Shown: one piece after another, positions 16,896 to 25,304 of the stretch
Numbering within the stretch: position 1 is the first letter of the stretch
Layout of the letters: every line of letters starts with the position of its first letter
Origin: CAZWHE01 sp964633825
Lineage (GTDB): Bacteria; Planctomycetota; B15-G4; CAYZWU01
NCBI GenBank assembly: GCA_964633825.1
Contig: CAZWHE010000008.1
Coordinates: 1 to 51,396 of the forward strand
Direction of reading: 5' to 3'
DNA: 51,396 bases
Notes under the pieces: model-generated
The model's database searches: none
What the model saw: the letters and a program-made list of their open reading frames with translations, nothing else
Told to the model about the DNA's origin: nothing
Program-made: the position numbers and the translations under genes

Positions 16896-18623
16896 CTATG
16901 AAATAGTGTCGTAAGCGGGCTCTTCACCCGGCATATGCATTTCGATGTAACCGCACGGACACTGCTCGGCGCATTTCTTGCATCCGTTGCAGAACTCCAT
17001 CTTGAACTTGTATTGCTCGCCGGCCAGGATCGGCTTGATCACGGCCTGGTCCTGGCAGTAACTCCAGCACTCGCCGCACTCGAAGCAGGAACCGCAGCTC
17101 ATGCAGCGGCTCGCCTCTTCGATCGCCTGCTCTCTCGTCATGGTGGACGTGATCTCGGCGTCGGGGTCTTCGAGCCTTGTGTCCACGGCCATCTGGCCGC
17201 AGGACGCCCGGATCTTCTCCTCGTAAAAATTGAGAAGGAGCTTGTCCGACTCGATGACGGGCGGAAGGTTTGTCTTGTCCTTGTGCTCGACGCCGCGGAG
17301 CTTCTTGTGGATCGTGTCGGCGGCCACGCGGCCCTGGTAGATGGCGATCGTCACCAGGCCGAGAGCGACCGCGTCCCCGCCGGCAAAGACGGCTTCGTCC
17401 TCCGTCTGCATCCTCTCGTCGGCCTTGACCCAGTCCTTGGGATTTCCCACCTTCTCCAGGCCTTCGAAAACAGGGGCCTGGCTGATCGCCGAAATAAAGA
17501 AATCGGCTTCCACCTCGAACTCGCTCCCATCGATCGGCACGGGCCGGCGGCGCCCCGAAGAATCGGGCTCTCCGAGCTCGCACTTCTTGAAGACCATCTT
17601 GGTCGCGCGGTCGCCCTCCTTCACGATGCCGACGGGCGCCATGAGGAGCTGGATATCGACGCCCTCCTCCTCGGCGCCCACGATCTCCTCGTCGATGGCC
17701 GGCATCTCGGTCCGTGTGCGGCGGTAGAGGATCGACGCGTCCGCTCCCATGCGGCGCGCCACGCGGGCCGCGTCGATGGCCGTGTCGCCTCCGCCGATCA
17801 CAACGACCTTCTTGCCCAGCTCGACGGGGTTGCCCGAATTGAACTGGTTGAGGAACTCGGCGCCCGTCATCAGGTTGACGGCGTCCTCGCCCTCGACGCC
17901 GAGGGCCCTTCCCTGATGGGCGCCGATGCCGACAAAGATCGCCTTGTAGTTGTTCCTCACCTCGTCGTAGGGGATGTCGCGCCCCACGGCCGTGTCGCAG
18001 TTGAGCTCCACGCCGAGCTTGAGAATGCGATTGATCTCGGCGTCGAGCACGTCGCGGGGAAGGCGGTAGGCCGGGATCCCGTACCGGAGCATTCCGCCCG
18101 GTTTCGGGAAAGCTTCGAAAATCGTGACCGGATAACCGCGCCGGGCCAGGTGATAGGCGCAGCTCAGGCCGGCCGGACCCGCTCCGACCACGGCGATCTT
18201 GTCGTCGTAAGTCTGTTCGCCTTCCCTCTTGAACTCGAAACCCTTCTCGATTCCGTAATCACCGACAAAGCGTTCGTACGCATTGATCGAAACGGGATCT
18301 TCCTTTTCTTTCCGGTTGCACTCCGTCTCGCAGGGGTGCGGGCAGACACGGCCGCAGACCGCAGGCAGGGGATTGGTGACAACGAACGTCTCCCACGCTT
18401 CCTTGAAAGCATCGTCCACGGGAATTTCCCGTTTTTCGGCGAGCTTGACGGTGGTCAGCACCTTCCGGATGTTCGTTCCCTGGGGGCATCCCTTCATGCA
18501 GGGAGCAATTTTTTCGATGTGGACCGGCCGCAGCGGCGATGTTTCAACGGAAGATCCCCCGCTCCCTCCTCCGCGAATCTTGACGTCCTTCAGGCTCTTT
18601 TTCTTTTTTCTCTTCAAGCCCAT
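16896..18623 (-). CDS. dsrL: DsrL-like NAD(P)H:acceptor iron-sulfur flavoprotein
   Basis: A 575-residue GltD-type flavoprotein. A Lys-rich leader is followed by an N-terminal iron-sulfur region (CMKGCPQG near 42; CGRVCPHPCETEC near 90-102), the FAD site VVGAGPAGLSCAYHLARRG, and a second Rossmann site VVVIGGGDTAIDAARVARRMG with the RRTRTEMPA pocket seen in NADPH-type enzymes. A C-terminal ferredoxin-like part follows (CMSCGSCFECGECWSYC and CNGCKKCAEQCPCG). Domain order and place between dsrN and dsrC fit DsrL, which in sulfur oxidisers couples DsrAB to NAD(P)H and in some reducing-type clusters may feed electrons to sulfite reduction. Whether it is DsrL-1 or DsrL-2 cannot be decided here. AAAGGAA precedes the ATG. 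Confidence 0.8.
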   Translation of the reverse strand: MGLKRKKKKSLKDVKIRGGGSGGSSVETSPLRPVHIEKIAPCMKGCPQGTNIRKVLTTVKLAEKREIPVDDAFKEAWETFVVTNPLPAVCGRVCPHPCETECNRKEKEDPVSINAYERFVGDYGIEKGFEFKREGEQTYDDKIAVVGAGPAGLSCAYHLARRGYPVTIFEAFPKPGGMLRYGIPAYRLPRDVLDAEINRILKLGVELNCDTAVGRDIPYDEVRNNYKAIFVGIGAHQGRALGVEGEDAVNLMTGAEFLNQFNSGNPVELGKKVVVIGGGDTAIDAARVARRMGADASILYRRTRTEMPAIDEEIVGAEEEGVDIQLLMAPVGIVKEGDRATKMVFKKCELGEPDSSGRRRPVPIDGSEFEVEADFFISAISQAPVFEGLEKVGNPKDWVKADERMQTEDEAVFAGGDAVALGLVTIAIYQGRVAADTIHKKLRGVEHKDKTNLPPVIESDKLLLNFYEEKIRASCGQMAVDTRLEDPDAEITSTMTREQAIEEASRCMSCGSCFECGECWSYCQDQAVIKPILAGEQYKFKMEFCNGCKKCAEQCPCGYIEMHMPGEEPAYDTIS

Positions 18624-18629
18624 GTTGTT

Positions 18630-20030
18630 CTATTCCTTTCCGTGCCTCTCGGCTGCTTTGACAAGACCACACGCCCAGGCCGGACAGCCGAGTGCGTGTA
18701 TATGAAGATAGGTGCCCAGCACATTGTTGCGCACCAGCCCGTCGCGGCCCCCGCCGCAGCCGGCTCCGCGCTTCACGCCGAACACGCTGTTTATCTCCCC
18801 TCCCGACAGCTTTTTTTCAATACCGTCCGGGTGGGAGTAGTGAAACTCATGCCCCTTCAGCTCCGTTCCTTTCTCGAAGAAAGGATTCCGTCCGTCGACG
18901 ACCACACGGCCGTATCCGTGGCCGTGGGGCTTCTCGTCCATCACGACCCGGATCGGAAAGACCCCGGCCATGGGATAGCGGTGCTCCTTCCACACGAGCT
19001 CTTCGGCCAGGTATACCAGGCCGCCGCATTCGGCGTAGACGGGCAATCCTCCTTCGGCCGCGAGGCGGACGCTCTCGCGGAAGGATCCGTTCCCGGCCAG
19101 GGCCGTGGCGTGCGTCTCCGGAAATCCGCCCCCCACATACAGGGCGTCGCACTCCGGAAGCTCCCGCGCCTCGAGAGCCGAAACGGGTATCAGCCTGGCG
19201 CCGGCCCTTTTCAACGCCTCGAGGTTTTCCGGATAGTAGAAGGAAAAAGCGGAATCGCACAGGTAGCAGACCCTGGCACGGCCGCTGCTTTCAACATCCA
19301 CCGCCGCCGGCGAGCCTCCGACGTCGAGCGCGTGAGCCCCATCGGCGATTCTCCTCAGGCCGTCCAGATCGAGACACTCTTCGGCAAGACGGGAAAGCCC
19401 TTCGATCAATTCCAGGATTCGATTTTCCTCCCGTGGTGTCACCAGGCCGAGGTGGCGCATGGGCAGCCGGTTCTCCTCGGTGAGCTTCGGAATCGCTCCA
19501 AGAACGGGAACACCGCTGTATTTCTCGATGGAGCGCCGCACCGTCTCTTCATGGCGCGCACCGGCCACCTTGTTCAGAATGACGCCGGCAATGTTCACGC
19601 CCTTGTCCAGCATCTTGCTGCCGAGAAGAAAGGCGGCCGCGCTCCGCGTCGTCTTGGTCACGTCCTGAACCAGGATTACGGGGCATTCGATCAGTTTTGA
19701 AAGAGCGGCGGAACTGTGGGTCCCCTCGACGTTGAAACCGTCGTGGAGTCCCCGGTTTCCTTCGATAATATTGACGCCGTCTTGAACGGCGTTCAGTGCA
19801 AAAGAACGTTTGACGTCCGACTCGCTCGCCAGAAAGGTGTCCAGGTTCCGCGCCGCCTTGCCGCACGCAGCGGAAAGCCAGGCGGCGTCGATGTAGTCCG
19901 GTCCTTTCTTGAAAACGGCCACCGGCAGGCCCCGCTCGGACCAGGCCCGGGCGAGACCGACCGATACAACCGTTTTCCCCGAATCGCCGGAAGTGCCGGC
20001 GACCAGAAGCCTTGGACGGAAAACTCTCAT
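18630..20030 (-). CDS. dsrN: DsrN, siroheme amidase (CbiA/CobB-like)
   Basis: A 466-residue glutamine-dependent amidase of the cobyrinate a,c-diamide synthase family. The N-terminal ATP-binding half starts with AGTSGDSGKTVVSVGLARAW. The C-terminal half is a class I amidotransferase with YVGGGFPETHA and the nucleophile segment YAECGGLVYLAEEL. In dsr loci this protein is DsrN, which amidates a siroheme carboxylate to give the siroheme amide of DsrAB. With no cobalamin genes near, siroheme amidation is the better reading than cobalamin synthesis. It follows dsrD by 41 bases and precedes the dsrL-like gene by six. Confidence 0.9.
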   Translation of the reverse strand: MRVFRPRLLVAGTSGDSGKTVVSVGLARAWSERGLPVAVFKKGPDYIDAAWLSAACGKAARNLDTFLASESDVKRSFALNAVQDGVNIIEGNRGLHDGFNVEGTHSSAALSKLIECPVILVQDVTKTTRSAAAFLLGSKMLDKGVNIAGVILNKVAGARHEETVRRSIEKYSGVPVLGAIPKLTEENRLPMRHLGLVTPREENRILELIEGLSRLAEECLDLDGLRRIADGAHALDVGGSPAAVDVESSGRARVCYLCDSAFSFYYPENLEALKRAGARLIPVSALEARELPECDALYVGGGFPETHATALAGNGSFRESVRLAAEGGLPVYAECGGLVYLAEELVWKEHRYPMAGVFPIRVVMDEKPHGHGYGRVVVDGRNPFFEKGTELKGHEFHYSHPDGIEKKLSGGEINSVFGVKRGAGCGGGRDGLVRNNVLGTYLHIHALGCPAWACGLVKAAERHGKE

Positions 20031-20071
20031 TGCATCACCGGAGCAAATCAGCCTGACCAGTTAGCAAAGGC

Positions 20072-20320
20072 TCAGTTCTCCGCCCCGTCCTTGTGGGGAA
20101 TCTCGACAAAGCTTCCGCCGAAGTAGGTGTAGACGCACCGGCCGGAATTCATCAGCTCCTTGATCGCACCCTTGCAGAGCTTCTTGTCCACCCTGTCGCC
20201 GTAGACATGGATCATGGCCTTGGTGAGATCCGTGGGCTTGAGCTTTTTCTGGCCCATGGCGTCCTTGACCATCTTGTACATGGCGTCAGCCACTTCTTCG
20301 ACACTTACCATATCGGACAT
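20072..20320 (-). CDS. dsrD: DsrD, small activator of dissimilatory sulfite reductase
   Basis: An 82-residue protein with a winged-helix-like pattern (KKLKPTDLTKAMIHVYG, then KGAIKELMNSGRCVYTYFGGSFVEIP), which is DsrD. The family occurs mostly with reductive-type DsrAB and stimulates the sulfite reductase allosterically. GAGGTGA lies four bases before the ATG at 20320. It sits directly behind dsrB, 22 bases away. Its presence favours operation of this pathway in the reductive or disproportionating direction. Confidence 0.94.
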   Translation of the reverse strand: MSDMVSVEEVADAMYKMVKDAMGQKKLKPTDLTKAMIHVYGDRVDKKLCKGAIKELMNSGRCVYTYFGGSFVEIPHKDGAEN

Positions 20321-20342
20321 AACGTCACCTCAGAGATAAAGA

Positions 20343-21428
20343 TCAATGAACCAACTGCGCCGTCCTGTTGTAGCTCAGTCCGGCGTGTTTGAAATCGTCG
20401 ATGTGTTCCTTCCCGAATTCGATGCCCGTCATCTCGAAAAAGCGCGGCCAGGTGATCCTTTCGATCCACTCGCCCATGCGCTCGTAAGGCCTGGCGTTCT
20501 TGGCCCAGACGTCGACGATGTTCTTCACCGCGCTGACGACCTCGGGCCATCTCGGCGGGTTGTTCGGAATATAGGGAACGGCCAGCTTGGAAAACATGGG
20601 AGGCACGCGGGCGTCGGACACCTTGCCGCCCACCCAAATGGAAACGCCGTCGTTGACGGGATCATTGAGCGGCATGGCCGGGCAGACCGTGTAGCAGTTG
20701 GCGCAGAACATGCACTGCTCCTCGATCACCTCGACCGATTCGTGTCCGTCCACCGTGGCCGGCCTGATGGCGGCCGTGGGGCAGGAGGCGCTTACGCTCG
20801 GGATCTCGCAAACCTTTTTCAGATTCTCGTGGTCGATCCGCGGAAGCTTCCGGTGGATGCCCAGGATCGCGATGTCCGAGCAGTGCACGGCGCCGCACAT
20901 GTTGAGGCAGCAGGCCAGTGCGACGCGGAGCTTGCCGGGGAGGTTCCGGTTGGTGAAATGCTCGCAGAGCTCGTCCATGACGGCCTTGACGATGCCCGAA
21001 GCGTCGGTGGCGGCCGAATGGCAGTGCACCCACCCCTGGGTATGAACGAGGCTCGACATGGCGTTTCCGATCCCGCCCACGGGATGGCCGAGGTCGGCAA
21101 GCTCCTTGATCAGGTCGTCGACCTTGCTCTCGTCGGTGAGCAGGAACTCCACGTTGTGGCGGCTCGTGAAACGGAGATGGCCGCCGCAATACTTGTCGGC
21201 CAGATCGGCGTATTTGCGGATCTTGTTAACGCTGATCAGCCTGGGAGAGCCGGCGCGCACCGTGTAGAGCTTGTCGCCGCCCTCACCGACGTGAACCATC
21301 ACGCCCGGCTTCAGGATCTCGTGGTATTTCCACTTTCCGTAGTTCTCTTTGATAATCGGGGGGAGGAACATTTCGTAGTTCGGCGGCCCGATATCTGTTT
21401 TTCTTTCTTTCTTTTCAGGTTCAGCCAT
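20343..21428 (-). CDS. dsrB: dissimilatory sulfite reductase subunit beta
   Basis: The 361-residue beta chain of the siroheme-dependent sulfite reductase. Cysteines for the siroheme-coupled [4Fe-4S] cluster are seen at about C136 and in ACCLNMCGAVHC (C173, C174, C178, C183). A ferredoxin domain follows, with C239, C242, C245 and C249 (CMFCANCYTVCP). The segment RFTSRHNVEF binds substrate and cofactor in the family. With DsrA it forms the heterotetramer that reduces sulfite, linking the sulfur to DsrC. AAGGAGT precedes the ATG. It lies 77 bases after dsrA. Confidence 0.97.
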   Translation of the reverse strand: MAEPEKKERKTDIGPPNYEMFLPPIIKENYGKWKYHEILKPGVMVHVGEGGDKLYTVRAGSPRLISVNKIRKYADLADKYCGGHLRFTSRHNVEFLLTDESKVDDLIKELADLGHPVGGIGNAMSSLVHTQGWVHCHSAATDASGIVKAVMDELCEHFTNRNLPGKLRVALACCLNMCGAVHCSDIAILGIHRKLPRIDHENLKKVCEIPSVSASCPTAAIRPATVDGHESVEVIEEQCMFCANCYTVCPAMPLNDPVNDGVSIWVGGKVSDARVPPMFSKLAVPYIPNNPPRWPEVVSAVKNIVDVWAKNARPYERMGEWIERITWPRFFEMTGIEFGKEHIDDFKHAGLSYNRTAQLVH

Positions 21429-21505
21429 CGTGAACTCCTTATCTATTTAGTAGCTTCCTTTTTTTTTCAAACGACTCGCCCTTCCAACAGGGAGACCGCA
21501 CATCT

Positions 21506-22699
21506 TTAACCCTCTTCTTCCTCGTCGTCACCGTAGAAGACATAAGGGTTGTCACGCGGGAAGGCAACCATTGCGGCCTCGGGCTCCAGCCCGATGGCGT
21601 CGAGGAAGTTGCCCATGCCGATTCGCTGGATGAACTCGCCGATGCGTTCACGGGCCTTGCCCTCATCGCACCAGATATCCCAGATCTCCTCCATGAGACC
21701 GCAAAACTCGTCCAGCTCCTCTTTGTCGTCCACATTGAGGAAAGAAATCAGGACAGAGGAAAGAAGCGCGCCTTCCACGATCGGTGCTTTGGAGCCGATC
21801 AGGATGGTTGCGCCCGTGTCGGTGCCGGGCCGGAGCGCCTTGGGCATCGCGTTGATGCAGTGCATGCACTTGCGGCAGAGGGAGTTGTCGATGGCGAGCT
21901 TGGAGCCGTCCCACTCCATGCATTTACCGGGGCAGAGGCCGACCACGTCTCTCTGAATGTTCACGCCGTCATTGGCGTACTCGGCCACGGCGGCGTCGTC
22001 CTGGCGAATGTCGTCCTTCCAGGTACCGATCACCGAGATGTCGGCGCGCGCCTTGGAGGCCACGCAGTCGTTGGCGCAGCCCGCGAATTTGAACTTCCAC
22101 TTGTATGGGAAAGCGGGGCGGTGGAGCTCGTCCTGATACTTCTGTGTCAGGTCGTAGCAGACCTTCAAGGTATCATAGCACGCCCATTCGCACCGCGCCG
22201 GGCCGACGCAGCAGCTCGGTGTTCTTACATCGGAACCCGAACCACCGAGGTCGAAACCGGCATCGGTCAGTTTCTCGAAAATAGGTTCCAATTCATCGGA
22301 CTTTGTCCCCAGGAAGATGATGTCGCCCGTGGAACCGTGCATGTTCGTCAGTCCCGACCCGTGCTTCTCCCAGATGTCGCACAGCTTGCGCAGAGCATCG
22401 GAGGTGTAGAACCAACCCGAGGGCTGGTTGATGCGGATCGTGTGGAAGTGGGACACGCCCGGGAACTGCTCTGGAAGGTCGCAGTATCGGCCGATCACGC
22501 CGCCGCCGTAACCCATGACGCCGACGATCCCGCCGTGCTTCCAGTGCCCGATTCTCTCTTTGTACGAGAGCTCGAGCAGACCGAGCAGGTCCTTGCTCAT
22601 GTCGCTCGTTTGAGCGGCATCCTTGATCTCCTTGACAAAACTGGGCCAAGGGCCGGTCTCCAGTTCGTCAAGCAACGGAGTGTGAGGAAGATCTGCCAT
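21506..22699 (-). CDS. dsrA: dissimilatory sulfite reductase subunit alpha
   Basis: The 397-residue alpha chain. Cysteines at about 164 and 170 (SCCVGPARCEWAC) and at 208 and 212 (FAGCANDC) have the spacing of the siroheme/[4Fe-4S] site. A ferredoxin domain follows (GLCPGKCMEW, then CRKCMHCINAMP). GSTGDIIFLGT is conserved in DsrA. The C-terminus has a short acidic tail (GDDEEEEG). AAGGAGA lies seven bases before the ATG. It starts the sulfite reductase block, 130 bases after qmoB, and may also have its own promoter in that gap. Confidence 0.97.
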   Translation of the reverse strand: MADLPHTPLLDELETGPWPSFVKEIKDAAQTSDMSKDLLGLLELSYKERIGHWKHGGIVGVMGYGGGVIGRYCDLPEQFPGVSHFHTIRINQPSGWFYTSDALRKLCDIWEKHGSGLTNMHGSTGDIIFLGTKSDELEPIFEKLTDAGFDLGGSGSDVRTPSCCVGPARCEWACYDTLKVCYDLTQKYQDELHRPAFPYKWKFKFAGCANDCVASKARADISVIGTWKDDIRQDDAAVAEYANDGVNIQRDVVGLCPGKCMEWDGSKLAIDNSLCRKCMHCINAMPKALRPGTDTGATILIGSKAPIVEGALLSSVLISFLNVDDKEELDEFCGLMEEIWDIWCDEGKARERIGEFIQRIGMGNFLDAIGLEPEAAMVAFPRDNPYVFYGDDEEEEG

Positions 22700-22829
22700 A
22701 ACCGAATCTCCTTTTTTCCTACCCGATCTCCTTCAAACGGAAGGGGTCGGGCTGAGCCAAAACAAATACAAATCGAACTTCAGTTTATTTAATGAACATA
22801 TCTCGAGCCCGCCGGCGCGCCGGCCTGGC
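22700..22829 (-). promoter_or_regulatory. qmoB-dsrA intergenic region with GC palindrome
   Basis: Just past the qmoB stop lies the 14-base palindrome GCCGGCGCGCCGGC (22811-22824), able to form a short hairpin without a T tract. Between it and dsrA the sequence turns AT-rich (22750-22805), as a dsrA promoter region would. No exact -35/-10 pair is clear. Confidence 0.4.
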
Positions 22830-25300
22830 TTAAAAACCTTTGTACGGGTTGGGCCCGATCTCTTCGATTTCCTCCACATAGTCGTTGATGAGGGCCGGGA
22901 TCTTTTCGTATTCGTCGATGGAGAGATCGACAATGCGAACGCGCTCCTCTTCGAGCACGAGCTGTTTCAGTTTCTCCTGGACGTTCCCCATCCTGTAGTC
23001 GGCGAGCTCGCTTCCCTTGACGAAGTGGCACTGGTAGTCGTCGCCCTTCTTGCACCCGATCAGCATGACGCCGTCGAAGCCGCTCGACAGGGAATCGGCG
23101 ATCCAGATGATGTTGACGTTGCCGAGACAGCGCAGCGGAATGAGGCGCACATGGGGGTTGTATTTCAGCCGCTTGAAGGCCGCCATGTCGAAGGCTGGCA
23201 GAGCGTCGTTTTCGCAGACGAACACGAGGATACGGGGTTTCTCCTCCTCCTCGTCGGGAACCTCGATCGACTTGATGATCTTGGACACCATCTGCACAGA
23301 GTGGTTCTCGAAGGAGACGATGCGCTCCGGACAGGAGCCGGTGCAGATCCCGCAGCGGCGGCATCGGAGCAGGTTGATCTCGGGAGTCCCTTTCTCGTCC
23401 TCGTTCAGGGTTCCGAAAGGGCACTCCTCGGTACAGCGCTTGCACTGCGTGCAGCGCTGGAGGTTGAATTCGGGGTATGAGATGTCGCCCGCCCTCGGGT
23501 GGACGGCCTCGCCGCGCGAGAGCATCTCCACGCTCTGGATCGCCTTGAGGGCCGCGCCCCGGGCGTCAGCGGCGCAGGACCAGAGATCCATGGGCGCGCG
23601 CACCGTTCCCGCGGCGTAGATGCCGGTCCGGCGCGTCTCGTAAGGAAAGCAGATGAAATGCGAATCGGGGAAGCCGTACTTGAGGTTCGGCAGATCGGTG
23701 CCGAGCCTGTACTCCAGGTTGAGAATGCCCGCACCGGCTTCGGCGCTGGCGCCCTTGTCTTCGTCGTCGCCGTTTTCCTTGGCGGACTGGTCGCCGGATG
23801 CTTCGGCGTCCCCGCCGGCGGTTTCGGCGTCTGCGCCGGCGGTTTCGGCGTCTGCGCCGGCGGTTTCNNNNNNNNNNNNNNNNNNNNNNNNNNNNNNNNN
23901 NNNNNNNNNNNNNNNNNNNNNNNNNNNNNNNNNNNNNNNNNNNNNNNNNNNNNNNNNNNNNNNNNNNCGCCGGCGGTTTCGGCGTCTGCGCCGGCGGTTT
24001 CGGCGTCTGCGCCGGCGGTTTCTTCATCGACCTTCGTCGTGGGAACCATGCCGGCAGCCAGGACGACCATATCGGCCGTCACCTCGATATCCTCACCGAG
24101 AAGCGTGTCGTCCAGGGCCACGGTGACAGCGCCGTCCCCCTCTTCCCGGACCTCGGCCACTTCCCCCTTGGTCAGGAAGATTCCGTCGTCTTCCTGGATC
24201 TGGGCGTAAAAGAGCTCGAACTGCGCCGGGGAACGGAGGTCTTTATATAAGATGTAAACTTTTGAATCGGGGTGGGCCTGGCGGATATATTTGGCCTGCT
24301 TGAGCGAAACGCGGCAGCACACGCCCGAACAATAAGGAAGGCGGTCGGCATCGCGCGAGCCCGCGCACTGAATGAAGGCGACGCTCTTGACCGGTTTCCC
24401 GTCAGAGGGACGGACAAAGCTCTCCTCCTTGGCCATCTTTTCCACGTCGATATTGGTGACGACGTTCTTGCACTTGCCGTACCCGAGATGGTCGAGGTTG
24501 GCCGTGTCGTAGGGTTTCCATCCCGAGGCGAGCACGACGGCGCCGATCGTTTCCTTCGAGGAACCGGATCCGTTCTTGACTGTCACGTCGAACTGGCCCG
24601 GCTGTCCCGAGATCTTTTCGATTTCCGACGATGTGTAGAGCTTGATCCTGTCGTTCCCTTCCACCTCGGCGGCCAGCTCGGCCGCTCCCGTTTCGACGAG
24701 GTCGCGATAAGGCGGGGCCTTGGGAAAAGCGCGGTGGAACTTGGCGGCCCAGCCCCCCAGTCCGGCCTCCTTCTCGACGAGCACCGTCTCGTATCCCGCC
24801 TTTGCCGTGGAGAGCGCCGCGTTCATGCCCGTCACGCCGCCGCCGACCACGAGGATCTTCTTGCTGATCTCCTCGTCGAGGGGTTTGGGTGGATTTCCGG
24901 CCTCCATCTTGGTCACGCTCATGCGAACATAGTCTTCGGCGAGCATCTGCGTGTCTTCGTCGTTCGGGTCGTGGGTCCACGCTCCGTACTCCCGCATGGA
25001 GACCCTGTCGGTCAGAACGTCCGGTCCGAAGTTGAAGGATTCGGCGTTCATGCGCGGGGAGCAGGCGCAGACAACGACCCTGTTCACACCTTCGGAAGCG
25101 ATGTCGTTCCGGATGATGTCCGTTCCTTCGGCGCCGCAGAGGAAGGCATGCGTTTTACAAACCGGCGCCTTGTATTCCATTTCGGCGACCTTGACCAGAG
25201 CATCGATGTCGATCGCGTTGCCGATCTCGCAGCCCGTGCAGATATAAACGCCGACCTTGGCTTCGGCTGTTTTGTCTTCGACCGTTTCGTTTTCGGCCAT
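22830..25300 (-). CDS. qmoB: QmoB, HdrA/MvhD-type subunit of the Qmo complex (contains assembly gap)
   Basis: QmoB links AprBA to the quinone pool through QmoA and QmoC. From the ATG at 25300 the first ~430 residues are HdrA-like: an N-terminal cysteine-containing part (VYICTGCEIGNAID), VVCACSPRMN, the FAD site ILVVGGGVTGMNAALSTAKAG, and IQCAGSRDADRLPYCSGVCC. After the gap the frame resumes with two ferredoxin motifs (CTQCKRCTEECP, CRRCGICTGSCP) and a C-terminal MvhD domain. The two halves lie in different computed frames only because 100 Ns of unknown true length interrupt them; both flanks read the same AETAGAD unit in frame. The array lies in a linker between HdrA-like parts. Confidence 0.92.
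23793..24022. repeat. 21-bp tandem repeat inside qmoB, interrupted by the gap
   Basis: Units opening with GCCGGCGGTTTC and closing with GGCGTCTGC repeat every 21 bases. There are 3.6 copies at 23793-23867 (the first one diverged) and 2.6 copies at 23969-24022, with Ns between. Each unit gives the residues AETAGAD. True copy number is unknown, because the array probably collapsed or broke during assembly. Confidence 0.9.
23868..23967. other. scaffold gap of 100 Ns
   Basis: Exactly 100 Ns, the usual placeholder for a join of unknown length, lie within the qmoB tandem array. Identical units on both sides support the join, but not the distance. Confidence 0.98.
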
Positions 25301-25304
25301 ATTT

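Noticed and set aside
16935..19700. A 921-codon open frame on the plus strand across the dsrL-like and dsrN genes
   Set aside because: Antisense shadow of two genes with clear motifs.
18630..20030. Cobyrinate a,c-diamide synthase of cobalamin synthesis
   Set aside because: No other cobalamin gene is nearby, and the place between dsrD and dsrL fits the siroheme amidase DsrN.
23793..24022. CRISPR array in the qmoB repeat region
   Set aside because: Units are contiguous 21-mers without spacers and lie in frame inside a gene; no cas genes are present.
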